Origin: Ecdyonurus torrentis
Taxonomy: Eukaryota > Arthropoda > Insecta > Ephemeroptera > Heptageniidae
Assembly: GCA_949318235.1 (NCBI GenBank)
Contig: OX439127.1
Coordinates: forward strand, 12,014,115-12,078,114
Length of the DNA: 64,000 nucleotides
Direction: 5' to 3'
Every line of letters begins with the position of its first letter. The first letter of the stretch is position 1. Below, one piece after another: positions 31,061 through 41,583 of this stretch. The translations under genes and the position numbers were made by a program. The notes under the pieces were generated by a model. The model saw only the letters and a list, made by a program, of their open reading frames with translations. It searched no databases and was not told the origin of the DNA.

Positions 31061-31795
31061 TAATTCATTATTTCACTTTGCTAAAAGATGAGATTAAAAT
31101 TTAATATCCGGATAAGGTGTGATAATCTTATTTAATTTTAATGTATTATTATTTTAATTAACAGATGGCAACGTTACGTCGTCTGGCATACATGAATGTA
31201 TGTGGTGGCGGTAAATATATCAATATAATGCGTTATGGCATATAAGATTATTGAAGCGGAAGTTTTATTTTATTATTTTTTTTTTTCCTTATTCTTGTCA
31301 TTTTTTTAAGCATAATAAAAATTAATTTTCTAAAGTATAACGTCTAAAAAGCATTTTTATTATTATTTTTTTTAAATGCATATATTTACCACAAAGTAAA
31401 ACGTTATACGCAATTCAATAAGTTTATTCGGAAATTTATAACAATCTTTACTTTAATCATCGATTTCTACACAATATGCTAAAATATATATTATACTGTA
31501 TATTGAGTTCTATAATATATTTACAATAACTCTAAAAAAAATTATTTAGTTAAATGTATGTATTAAAAAAAATAAAAGAAACCGGTTTATTTCCAGTCAA
31601 ACAAAAGTTAGGTAGGCTTCGTCATGACACAACAGTACGGGGTCCATTATATATTTAGATAGAATATTGTTATTTGTTTCTTATACTAGACTAGATAGAG
31701 TATAAAAATGTCTGATCGTGGAGCTTGAGAAAAGAATAGGTTAGAGCAAGATTGCAAGTGCTTCACGATAGATCGCAGTTGGTATGGCCAGTCTC

Positions 31796-31800
<5 letters not shown>

Positions 31801-31888
<88 letters not shown>
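31801..31888. repeat. (TC)n microsatellite
   Basis: About 43 TC units with one TTTC interruption near 31,875. Confidence 0.95.
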
Positions 31889-32021
31889 AACTCACGACGG
31901 ACGGACAAGAAAGGATGAGATGAGATTCGCGGACAATCACCCCACCATTACTTAAGCTCACACGCCCCATGTTCGCCACCTCTCACTCACTCATTTTACT
32001 CTTCAATATTATTATAATACA

Positions 32022-32030
<9 letters not shown>

Positions 32031-32070
<40 letters not shown>
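32031..32070. repeat. (AT)n microsatellite
   Basis: About 20 AT units. Confidence 0.9.
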
Positions 32071-33236
32071 CTAACGTATGTGTGTATACTTGTTGCTAAC
32101 AGAACACAAAGAATAAAAATATTACAATAATATATTTCTTTTTGAATTTGACACTGGTGCATGCCTGTAAAATAGGCAGCAAATTTGGACAATGCATATA
32201 AATTTGGAAAACAACAACGTTCTATGAAATAATGGTATAGTGATTTTCTTTAATTTTGTTAAATTTTAATTAAGTGATATCCTAACCTTCTTTTATTATA
32301 TTTATTATATTACTATTGAGCATTACTTACTAAAACACTTTTTATTATGTGTTACAAATGAAATTAAAGATATGAAATACGTATATCATGTGCAACATTA
32401 AAGTAATAAAAAATCATAATAATAACGCAAACAAAAAGGATTTCAAACATAAAACTGTATAAAATATCCACCATACATTTTATATTTTGTAATTATTTAA
32501 TATATATTAAGATTTTTCATTATTCTACGAGTATTACTTTAGACAGTTAATACTTATTTAATAGCATTTTATATACAGTATGGTGTGTTGTGCAAAAAAT
32601 AAAAAGTGCCATAAAAAAAAATCTCATCTTCATACTTTATGGTTTCTTTTCCATATGACGGTAATACTTAAATAGTTGTATTATTTTATAACTTGTTTCT
32701 TTCTTATATCAACATTGAACTTGCATACCTTATTAAAAGTGAAGATACATGACTATATTTGATAAAATAAATCCAAAAATCATACTTGTATAGGCTTATG
32801 TAGTTCATATACCACAAAAGGTTATGTTATTTATCATTAATCATTTTTTTCATAGTAAATAATAATAAAAAAAAGGAAGAATTTAGAAGAGAGAAGGATG
32901 TCATGAAACAAGGATGCTTTACTTGTGTTATCTAGTAGAAATTCTGTCACCTGTCTCACTTTACTAGCACGTTATGACGTCTTATATATATATAAACAAT
33001 AGCCTATGTTTATAAGATTACACATACCTATAGTGTATATAAATATATACATGGCTATATATTAACTATGTGAGAAATATTATTATATGAAGATTTGACA
33101 AAGAAATAAAATGAAAAAGACATAGCTGCAGAGATATTAACGCACGATTAACACAAGAAAAATTATTATAGAAATATTATGTATAATATGTATATATATG
33201 TATATATATAATGTAAAATAAGTTTTAAATTTTTGG

Positions 33237-33302
33237 TTTTATTATACAGTGTTGCCATTTAAATATTCGGTTTTAAACCATAGGCAACATTGTATTATAA
33301 AA
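33237..33302. repeat. 66-bp miniature inverted repeat (CAGTGTTGCC ends)
   Basis: Arms of 20 bp, TTTTATTATACAGTGTTGCC on the left and its near-perfect inverse ending ATTGTATTATAAAA on the right, surround a 26-bp loop. The CAGTGTTGCC core resembles the termini of some DNA transposons. It could be a deletion derivative of a larger element or a transcribed hairpin. No coding content. Confidence 0.55.
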
Positions 33303-34012
33303 ATGTTAATTCTTTTATAATACCGTACATATTAAAAAGTCTGAATTAAAGTTGGATAAACTTTTTTTGTATCTTTCGTAAACTCTCCAATACATGATGT
33401 TTTCATTGTTGTTATTATAAGACATGACGAGTTAGCTTTTTTTTTTTTTTTTTTTTTTATAATGTATGAATCCGTATAAATATAATATATTCTACAAAAA
33501 AGAATGTACAATTTAACGAAAAAAAAATTTTACTATTATTTCCTTACATTTCAAATTATTAATAGCTTTTGAAGTGATTAAATAAAAATATTTTAGACTA
33601 TTAATACATTTATTTCTCTAAAACAAGTGTATACTTGTACTTAAAAAAGTACAAATGATTCAAAGAAGAAATATTTAAATTAATAATTCCATAAGGGTAA
33701 AAAAAAAAATACGTGTAAAAATATTAACATAAATTCTTCTTATAAACGATTACAAATTTAATTTAATGTTTTCATAAACGAGTTACTTTGAATTCATTTG
33801 TAACGACCAAGGAAAAGAATTAGGAAAAGAATTTTATAACTAACATAAAAAATAATTTGAAATAAAAATATTCAAAGTTTTTCTTTAAATATTATATAAA
33901 AATAACTCGAATAATAAGTTACTTTATATAAAAGAATTTGCATTACTGTTGATTCGGTGTAAGGGTAAATTCAAAATAATAATAATATTTCAGCATTATG
34001 CTAAGACTTACG

Positions 34013-34013
<1 letters not shown>

Positions 34014-34070
<57 letters not shown>
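34014..34070. repeat. (AT)n microsatellite
   Basis: About 28 AT units. Confidence 0.95.
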
Positions 34071-34073
<3 letters not shown>

Positions 34074-34729
34074 AGTATTATCTTGATTTAAAAAAAATTG
34101 TTTCGCAAAAAAAATAAAGCTTTAGTTAAAAGTTATTTTTAAAGTGGAATGCCTACCAAATTAAGCATCTAATTTCTCTCTTTCTCTCTCTCTCTCTCTC
34201 TGAATTTGAATTCATACTGGAAATACCAAGCACTAAAATGCAATCAAAATATTCTTGTATATTATACACAGACAACGTATTATAATAATAACAAATAAAA
34301 AGAAGAAAAAAAAAAACATAATTTTTTTATTATGCAAGCATTACACATATTATTATTAAACTTTAAAAAAGGTGTTGTTGTTATTTATATTAATTTTTTT
34401 TATCGATTTAATTACGTTGATACGGTATTCACACGCTTAATTATTACTCACTTTATAATATGCACAAGTTCCGGTGCTATATAGTGTGACCATTATAATA
34501 TGTAAAGTGTTCAATTCAATAACTTAATTAATGAAATTTATATTTTTGACGCTTTCTCAAGCATAAGTATGCATTCATATATCAAATTATTTATTTTATC
34601 AATGCAAGGTTGAAAGGTGTTAAAATAATAATACATTCTAGTTTAATGTATGCAAAAGCGTGAACCTAACTTCATTTTTTTCAAATCCCCTAACGACAAG
34701 TAATAACTGGTATTGAGAACCCCCGTGAT

Positions 34730-34734
<5 letters not shown>

Positions 34735-34775
<41 letters not shown>
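34735..34775. repeat. Poly-A tract, 41 nt
   Basis: Forty-one A after GAACCCCCGTGATATCTT. A plus-strand retroposon tail is possible: the preceding 60 bp is non-repetitive, but no family was recognised. Confidence 0.95.
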
Positions 34776-34776
<1 letters not shown>

Positions 34777-35221
34777 CAATATAAAATTTAAAAATATTTA
34801 AATACATATTTATAATAATTATTATTCATTATATTTTAAAAGTTAATAATGTATAAATAGAATTGTAATTAATAATAGTTTTTAAATTGTTTGTGAGAAT
34901 TTTTTTTCCAGCTATTATTAATAAACTGATTTACATAATTAATTTATAATTATTTTTTTTCTGCATTTAACGAGTACATGTATAAAATAAAAATTAATAT
35001 AATTACTTATTTTCTAATTATGTTTTATATTAGTAATGTGATGAATACAAAGATTACAAATAATGTCAGCAAGTCTCCATATAAAAAAGGAGACATGTAA
35101 ATTATTTGGTTATGATTTAAACTTTATTTTACTACAATAAAAGTGCAATAATTTTATATATTCAAAGCGCGAATAATAATGGAAGCTCAAAAAAAGTATT
35201 AAAAAAATATTATAATTACAC

Positions 35222-35327
<106 letters not shown>

Positions 35328-37392
35328 GTAAACATCAAGGTATACTGCATATTTAATCATGATTATAATGTTATAAATTTAATATAATATCCTGACAATA
35401 ATAATAAAACTCGTTCTATGACTTGAAAACCATAAAATCCACAGGCGAGACAAATACTTTTTTCAAATCAAATATAACAAATAAACTAATCTGCATTCAA
35501 TCATTGAAATTTTTTTTTTTTTAACTAAAAATTATTATTGAAAATCGTATATTTTTAAACAAAACAAGAAAAGGCTGTATATATAATAGCTGGCGTCTAT
35601 TTTAAAATGTGCTTAAAATCTAAATATTATTTTACGTATTATAGATGCGTATAATAGAAAACAGATGGGAACTAATGGTTTTTATAAGCTTGGAATAACA
35701 TTTTTCGTTTATAATTAATGTGCCTAAATTTAAGTATAGCGGTCAAATAAAAAAAAATAATAATAAAAAAAGTATGTTATATATATAGCGATACGGTATA
35801 ATTATTATTAGAAAAAAAAAATACAAAATTGAAAAAAAAAATCTTTGAAAATTTATTTGCATGAATTTAACACACGCATGAGCATAAACGCACTTGAATT
35901 TATAAAATAGTTATACGACTACCTTATATAAGCTTTTAAGAAAAATAAATTAAATTAATTTAATAATAACATTATAAAAGGTAATTTAATTTTCAAACTC
36001 TTTTGAAAAAGATTTTTACAACTGTTCTTGTAAAAATGATTATTGTGTTTCTTTTTCTAACCATTAATACTTATCTTATACCGGTACACCATTAACTTTT
36101 GTAGCTTTAAAAAGCAATTAAAAAACTATTAGGAATATATAGAGTTGAAACATAGCAACTATATAGGTTTTTATAGAGTTCACAATAGACATTATGTTGT
36201 GATACGTATAAAATATTTTGTGACTTTTTGACAAAATATTAATATACACTTATATCTAAGAAGAAAATAATTGTAATAGTAAAACGTGATAGTAAAACAG
36301 TACGTAAAAAGTGAAGTATTTTTTTTTTTTTAATTAATTAATTGTTTTTGTTTTTTAAGTTGGTTTTGCTAAATTGTACATTGCGTTCAACAAAATATCT
36401 TAATGATTTCTATATAACATCTTATACATATAATGCAGTTGAACTATTATAAATTATTTGAGATATAAATAATGGTGTAGCATAATCATCATGCAATTTT
36501 TGTAATTAAAAATATATAGAAATTTATTATTTTTTTGAATAAGATGTTTTAATTTCTGTTTAAGTTGTTTTTAATTTGTTATTAATATTTTTCATTATAT
36601 TTAACTAATTGCTATATTGAATGCAGAAAAAAAAATTGAAAAAAAAATTTATTGGATTCCCTTTTATTTTCATTAAAATTTACAATTATTTCTTTTAACA
36701 TTTCATTTTCTATAATTATGGTCAGTTTTCAGACTGTTAATTTTGACGAGTTTTAAAGTTGTTAACAATTTGTAATGTGATTTGTACTGTCAACATTCAT
36801 ATAGAGCAACTAAAACGTAATATAAACAAACATTTAAAAAAAAAAAAAGTGTAAAATTCTAACAATTTTTCGAACGAGAGAGTCAATCTAATTAACACGT
36901 TGATTAGTTTGTAAACATGTAAGAGGAAACAATTTGAAATCAAAATATCGACATTCGTGTGCAGTAAAACTCATTGGGAAAGAATTCAAATATTATCACG
37001 TTCTATATATAGAAGCAATATAGATTCTTCTTTTTAAAATATTTACTGGTGAAGTTTATAAGAAATATGTTAATATAATATATAGAATTCATTGTTTTTC
37101 TTTCTTCTAAATATGTTAAAAAGAAGAGAAAAAAAGCCTACGGCATAATATCATGTTAATAAAATATAATATTTGAACTAGAATGCATTGAAATGAGCAT
37201 CGAATAAGTCAATATATATAAATGACTTTTATCAATTCCTCCATCCCTTTTCAAATGCATCCTTCAATTATACTGCAAATGATTGCCTTCCAATCTTTAT
37301 TTATCGTATTGTATTTATGTAATAAGCAAGTATTACAATTTAACCAACTGATATACATTATAGTTAAATTCCAAACTCATGCATTTGCTCCA

Positions 37393-37409
37393 GGGGGGGG
37401 GGGGGGGGG
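37393..37409. repeat. Poly-G tract, 17 nt
   Basis: Seventeen G after TTGCTCCA, then AGGATAGAAGGGTTG. Longest G run in the window. Confidence 0.9.
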
Positions 37410-37851
37410 AGGATAGAAGGGTTGATAGTACGTGAATAATAATAAATATACACATAAATATATTTTACTTTTATGTGTGTATGTGCATGTGTTTATATTT
37501 GTAACCGCAGGATTTTAATCCAACTAATGTAGTTTTTTTTTTTAATAATACAATTGCAATGACATTTCAAAATTCTCATGAAAGACGATTAATTTTGGTG
37601 TTTAAGCCATATCTTAAGTGGCTGTTTTAAACCCATTATGGAGTTTCGAGACGCAAGCGTTGAAAAATTCCTCCCCGTATTCTCCGAATTTCCGAGCCAA
37701 TTTTATTTGTATTTTATTTTTTTATTTCCTCTTCATATAAAATAGTTAGATGTATATAATTAACAAAGCAGGGTACCAAGGTTACATGTATTTACCACTG
37801 CTTTAAATTTAAATTCACAACAATACGACAAATAAACATAAATAATTATGA

Positions 37852-37879
37852 AAAAAAAAAAAAAAAAAAAAAAAAAAAC
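37852..37879. repeat. Poly-A tract, 28 nt
   Basis: Twenty-eight A before CTTTGGGGTAG. Confidence 0.9.
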
Positions 37880-39030
37880 TTTGGGGTAGTAATATTTTAC
37901 TTAGCAGTTTATTTTTCACCCAAAACATGGCCCGACTAAAAATACGTAACGCTTCAAGGAGGATTTTTGAACACTAAACAATACCATATTTTGGTATGCT
38001 TTCCCGTTGATATATTATGTAGCAGTAGCAGCAGCAAGACAATAAAGTGTGTTTGTGAAACTTTTTAATATTTATAGTGAAGTAGTTTCATATATGCAGC
38101 AGGTGGGTGATACATAAATAATAATAAAAAAAGTTTCATGCAATAACAATCGGCTAGACAGATAGATCCACACAATAATAGATTTTCCTTTACAATATAA
38201 AGAAGTATGAAAAGAATTTTTACGTTATCCGATCAATTTTTGTATATACGGACAGAAAGTCTCAGATTTCTACTTTATACAATTTTTTTATTATTATTAT
38301 TCTTTCTATAATATTTTACGCTATTTTACCTGCATTTTTTAATATAAATAATAATAATACAAAAATATTGGTCGGGAAAAGATTTTAATTTTCTTTGCCA
38401 TTTTATATATCATACCACAAGAAATAATAATTTTTTCTGATGAATACAACCCACAAGATTTTTCAATATCGTGACATTGCTTACATTTTTAATCATATTT
38501 TTCTTTTCAAATTATAGCAGAATGTTTTATTTTTTTATTAAAATTTTAATAAATTTCTCATTGCAAATACTTTTTTTTTTAATTGATAAAGCATAATTAG
38601 GTTCTGATATAAAAGATTTTTATTACATATTCTGAAATTTTCATTTTTATTTTACTGGATGTTTTTTCACAATTTTTACATCGTCAACTATTTTAAATTT
38701 TTTTTGAAAGTGGATATTTTATAAATATATATACCCTATAAACATACAACTTTATAAAAACTGGCAGTTTTTATCGCATCTTGCCACAACTTCAAGAAAT
38801 AGTCTAAAATACTTCCATTGTTTCAAAAAAATAAATAATAATAATAAAAAAATTAAACTTTTCTACGTAAAATCAAAATTGTCTATATAAAACCTAATTG
38901 ATATGTATTTTACAATGATGAAATTTATATTTTTCAATTCAACGAAATTATATTAACGTAATTTTTATATTATGTATACATAATACATATACATATAAAT
39001 TTTTATACTGAATTCTTCATGTACCATACG

Positions 39031-39148
39031 TCTTTTTCGCTCTCAAGCATTCCACCACAAACCTGCTCAAATTATAGGTGGTCTTTTTTCCTCTACGTTG
39101 GCAATTGAAAAGTAGAGGTTTGATGTTCAGGCAGCACAGCGAAAAAGA
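39031..39148. other. Nested hairpin of about 118 nt in the ephrin intron
   Basis: The outer stem TCTTTTTCGCT (39,031-39,041) pairs with AGCGAAAAAGA (39,138-39,148). A partial middle stem involves ACCTGCTCAAA and TTTGATGTTCAGG. An inner stem CCTCTAC (39,090-39,096) pairs with GTAGAGG (39,112-39,118). The stems are interrupted by sizeable unpaired stretches, so a standard pre-miRNA is doubtful. It may be a structured RNA or a decayed MITE. Confidence 0.4.
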
Positions 39149-40499
39149 AGAAAATAATACAGTTTGGTGTCTGATACAATGAATTACATTTTCCTCAAGA
39201 ATCCATGTGGAGACAATAAAATGAGAGGAAGAAAAAAAAATAGTGTCAATTATGATTCGCTTAGTTAAGTGAAGTAGATTCGAGACATGGTAGTAAAAAC
39301 TAAAAACAACGAAAAATAACTATTTTTTTTAAAAAAAAAGTTGTTGCTTTTTTAAATTTAAAAAATTTACTTTTTTTTAAAACCGTTCGACAAGGTTTTA
39401 AAAGGCGTACCGCGTATTTTTTTTTATTGGGGAAAAAACTGTTTTCATCACATATACCTTTACTTTTTATTTTACAACTTTAGGTACATATTATAAAAAA
39501 GGCGCCTCTATTACATATTATTTACGTTACTCTTATTACATATTATACCAAATTTTTCTCTCAACTTTCTTTTTTTTTTTTTTTTCCTTTCTTACGAATT
39601 GAAATAATATTTTACCTGAAAAATATAAAGCCGCCATCAAATCAAGAATCTTGGCAATAAAAACTAAAAACATTTCTCTATTCGCAAATTGCGTATGTGG
39701 TGGTTGCAATAAAAGTATAGATCTTTTTATTACTTTTACCTTTTGTACAAACAATTATCAAATATTTTATTGTCTTTCGTATCTATTTAACAAGCTGAAA
39801 AAAATACTGTAACCCAACAAGTGATTTTTTCTTTTAAACTTTTTTTTTTTTTAAACATTTTATTTTACCGAGGATAATTAAATGCTTCATCAAACGTAGA
39901 GCAAGGTGATGCGGTAAAAACTAAAATCATACGGTTTGATAGAAAGAGTGACTGAGCAAAGATAAAAAAACGTGACATTTTGTGACACGTCTGATTTTAA
40001 CTTTAGACGACGTAATCAATGATTTTTTTTTATACATAGTTTTTTTCCCTCTGCTTACTTAATACGCAAATTTTGTAACAATTTATAAGTCACAACTTTC
40101 GACTACTTGTCATTTTGTCTCTCAACAATTGAGATCAAAATCACGTGTTCTAGATTTGGTTCTTTGCTTGTGTAAAGCAATTCTTTTTCTTATACATACA
40201 TATTGCTGCTGCTACAGTAATCTAGTTTAGTCGCCTGTCGCACTTTACTTAACTACTTTTATATTAAACTTTCACTTCACTAGCCCTTTAAGTCAAATAT
40301 ATCATAATAAATGTCTATATTGTATTGATATAGCTTTCTTTCTGAATTGTTGTTTTTAGTACTTTGAACTATTGAGTAGAACGCTCGAAACATAATATAA
40401 GTATATCTGTCATTGCTGTCTAAAATGACATAAATGCAGACAACTTAAATCCAATTTTTATGACTTAAAATTTAACATGCAATTAGTTTAAGTACTTAC

Positions 40500-40681
40500 A
40501 TAGGATTTGTTGTGTTCCAATGAATGTAGAAAGCCTTGGTACAATCACTGACAGATGAGAGAAGAACAGTTTCTAATCCAACTATTAGTAATAATGTAAG
40601 GAACGATGTAACGCTCGCCCGGCCATGATATCGGCTCGGACGTCTGCTTATACAGAGTATGACCAGCCTTAGTAATTCCAT
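40500..40681 (-). CDS. Ephrin: Ephrin, first coding exon (signal/anchor plus start of the ephrin domain)
   Basis: Ephrins are cell-surface ligands of Eph receptor tyrosine kinases and act in axon guidance and tissue boundaries. This exon encodes 60 residues plus two bases. The ATG lies in a good context (AAAGCCATGG) and an in-frame TAG sits 12 bases upstream, which fixes the start. Residues 1-11 are fairly hydrophobic, 12-22 are basic, and about 23-42 form a strong hydrophobic segment (signal peptide or anchor). Then follows Cys47 and CTKAFYIHWNTTNP, which matches the opening strand of insect ephrin domains (FYxHWNTxN) and contains an N-glycosylation sequon at Asn56. Coding stops at a perfect GTAAGT donor (40,499 downward) with AT left over. 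In vertebrate ephrins the first intron also interrupts just after the corresponding WNSSN motif. The receptor-binding core and the C-terminal membrane attachment are not in the window. The family call is from memory of the motif, not from alignment. Confidence 0.82.
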
Positions 40682-40704
40682 GGCTTTGGTCTACCCTTAC
40701 TTTA
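40682..40704 (-). other. Ephrin: Candidate 5' UTR part of the ephrin coding exon, with a 3' splice site
   Basis: On the minus strand, a pyrimidine-rich stretch (ten T in a row near 40,720) runs into TATATAG at 40,705-40,711, a good acceptor candidate. The 23 bases before the ATG would then be 5' UTR in the same exon. This would fit an untranslated first exon in the CpG island near 41.4 kb and an intron of about 660 bp. The acceptor is a sequence-based guess; transcription could also start nearer the ATG. Confidence 0.4.
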
Positions 40705-41199
40705 CTATATAGTAACAAAAAAAAAACACTTATTTGACACAGCCTTGCTTTTACTTAAGCGCGGCAATGGCCACAAATACTTTTGCGGCACAAATGCTCG
40801 CGCATCACACGGGGTCTTTTCCAAATCTTGGTGGTTCCCTCATTATCGTAAATTTTTTTATAAACTATTTTATTATGATTTTGTCACTTTTTATTTTCTC
40901 TTTCTCTCTTTTTTTTTTATAACATTATTTAAATTTACCACTGTAAGTGCACTAACATTGTTGATATATTTTAATATTCAATCAGATGAAAATAAAAAAC
41001 GAATCACACGTTATACAAGTAGTATCAAACGTTTGACACACACCTTCTACGAAGTCATACCTAAAAGCACTTTTTAAAACTCCAGGTAAAATTTTTTTTT
41101 TTCTTATTTACGCACGCGCAAAGTTATGAGAAGGTAGCACGCATTCGCGCCGTCGGTAAAACCGCGCACACCTATGTTCTCTGTGTCAGCGCAATCTCG

Positions 41200-41583
41200 C
41201 AACTAAACTACTAATGTGAATGTGAGAACGCGAGGTTTGAGAAGTGTGGGGACTGAGGACCGAACGAGAGCCGCCAGCCGAGCGAGCAGCCGAGGAGTTT
41301 AGGAGGAGGGTCTCTAGTGTTGGTTGGGAGACAGCGGCCGCAGCGGCGGCTACATGCACTTACTACCCGAACTCGCGATCGTGGCCCGCGTTTTAGTGTA
41401 ACGCTGGCCCTTAGAGTTGGCTGGCCGCCGCCACCACCGTCCGTACCGCGTAGCGCAAACCCCCTTAGGCAAAACCAAGTGACGTAACAAACCTTAGCGA
41501 GCGAGTCTAGATGGCGCGAATGGCGAGTTAGTAAGCTGGCTTGAGAGCCTTTGTTACTAATTTCTTGTACCTTCCTCCAAAAG
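41200..41583 (+). other. Candidate plus-strand untranslated exon (alternative reading of the island)
   Basis: On the plus strand CTCCAAAAG is followed by GTAAGATGG at 41,584, close to the splice-donor consensus AAG|GTAAG. The CpG-rich stretch before it could be the leader exon of a divergent transcript or lncRNA running toward 64 kb. There is no convincing coding frame, and no partner acceptor was identified. It competes with, or overlaps, the minus-strand ephrin leader. The start coordinate is nominal. Confidence 0.25.
41364..41560 (-). other. Ephrin: Candidate untranslated first exon of ephrin (3' boundary only)
   Basis: Read on the minus strand, GTTCGGGTA is followed by GTAAGTGCAT, a strong 5' splice site placing the exon end at 41,364. 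Joined to the acceptor at 40,704 it gives a plausible leader exon and an intron of about 660 bp. The transcription start is not visible and the high-coordinate edge is only the edge of the GC-rich block. Inferred, with no transcript evidence. Confidence 0.35.

Larger units (their letters stand above)
26942..31800. other. Non-coding stretch after element A
   Basis: AT-rich with homopolymers and microsatellites. The 29,004-29,180 patch is less biased (GACGTCGACACACCGCGTG, GGGAGGGTCACCG) but has no convincing exon. Nothing else supported. Confidence 0.5.
41100..41583. promoter_or_regulatory. CpG-rich island, likely ephrin promoter or untranslated first exon
   Basis: This is the largest GC- and CpG-rich block in the window. 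It contains NotI-like GCGGCCGC, CGCGATCG, GTCCGTACCGCG and a CRE-like GTGACGTAAC at 41,479-41,488. It lies about 420-900 bp upstream of the ephrin ATG in that gene's sense, where a promoter or leader exon is expected. There is no long open frame, so it is probably untranslated. Good donors exist on both strands (minus at 41,363; plus at 41,584), so the region could be bidirectional. No TATA box or initiator was assigned with confidence. Confidence 0.55.

Noticed and set aside
40745..41077. 110-codon plus-strand frame opposite the ephrin leader
   Set aside because: Ends in low-complexity F/L-rich sequence, overlaps the inferred ephrin promoter and intron on the other strand, and resembles no family.
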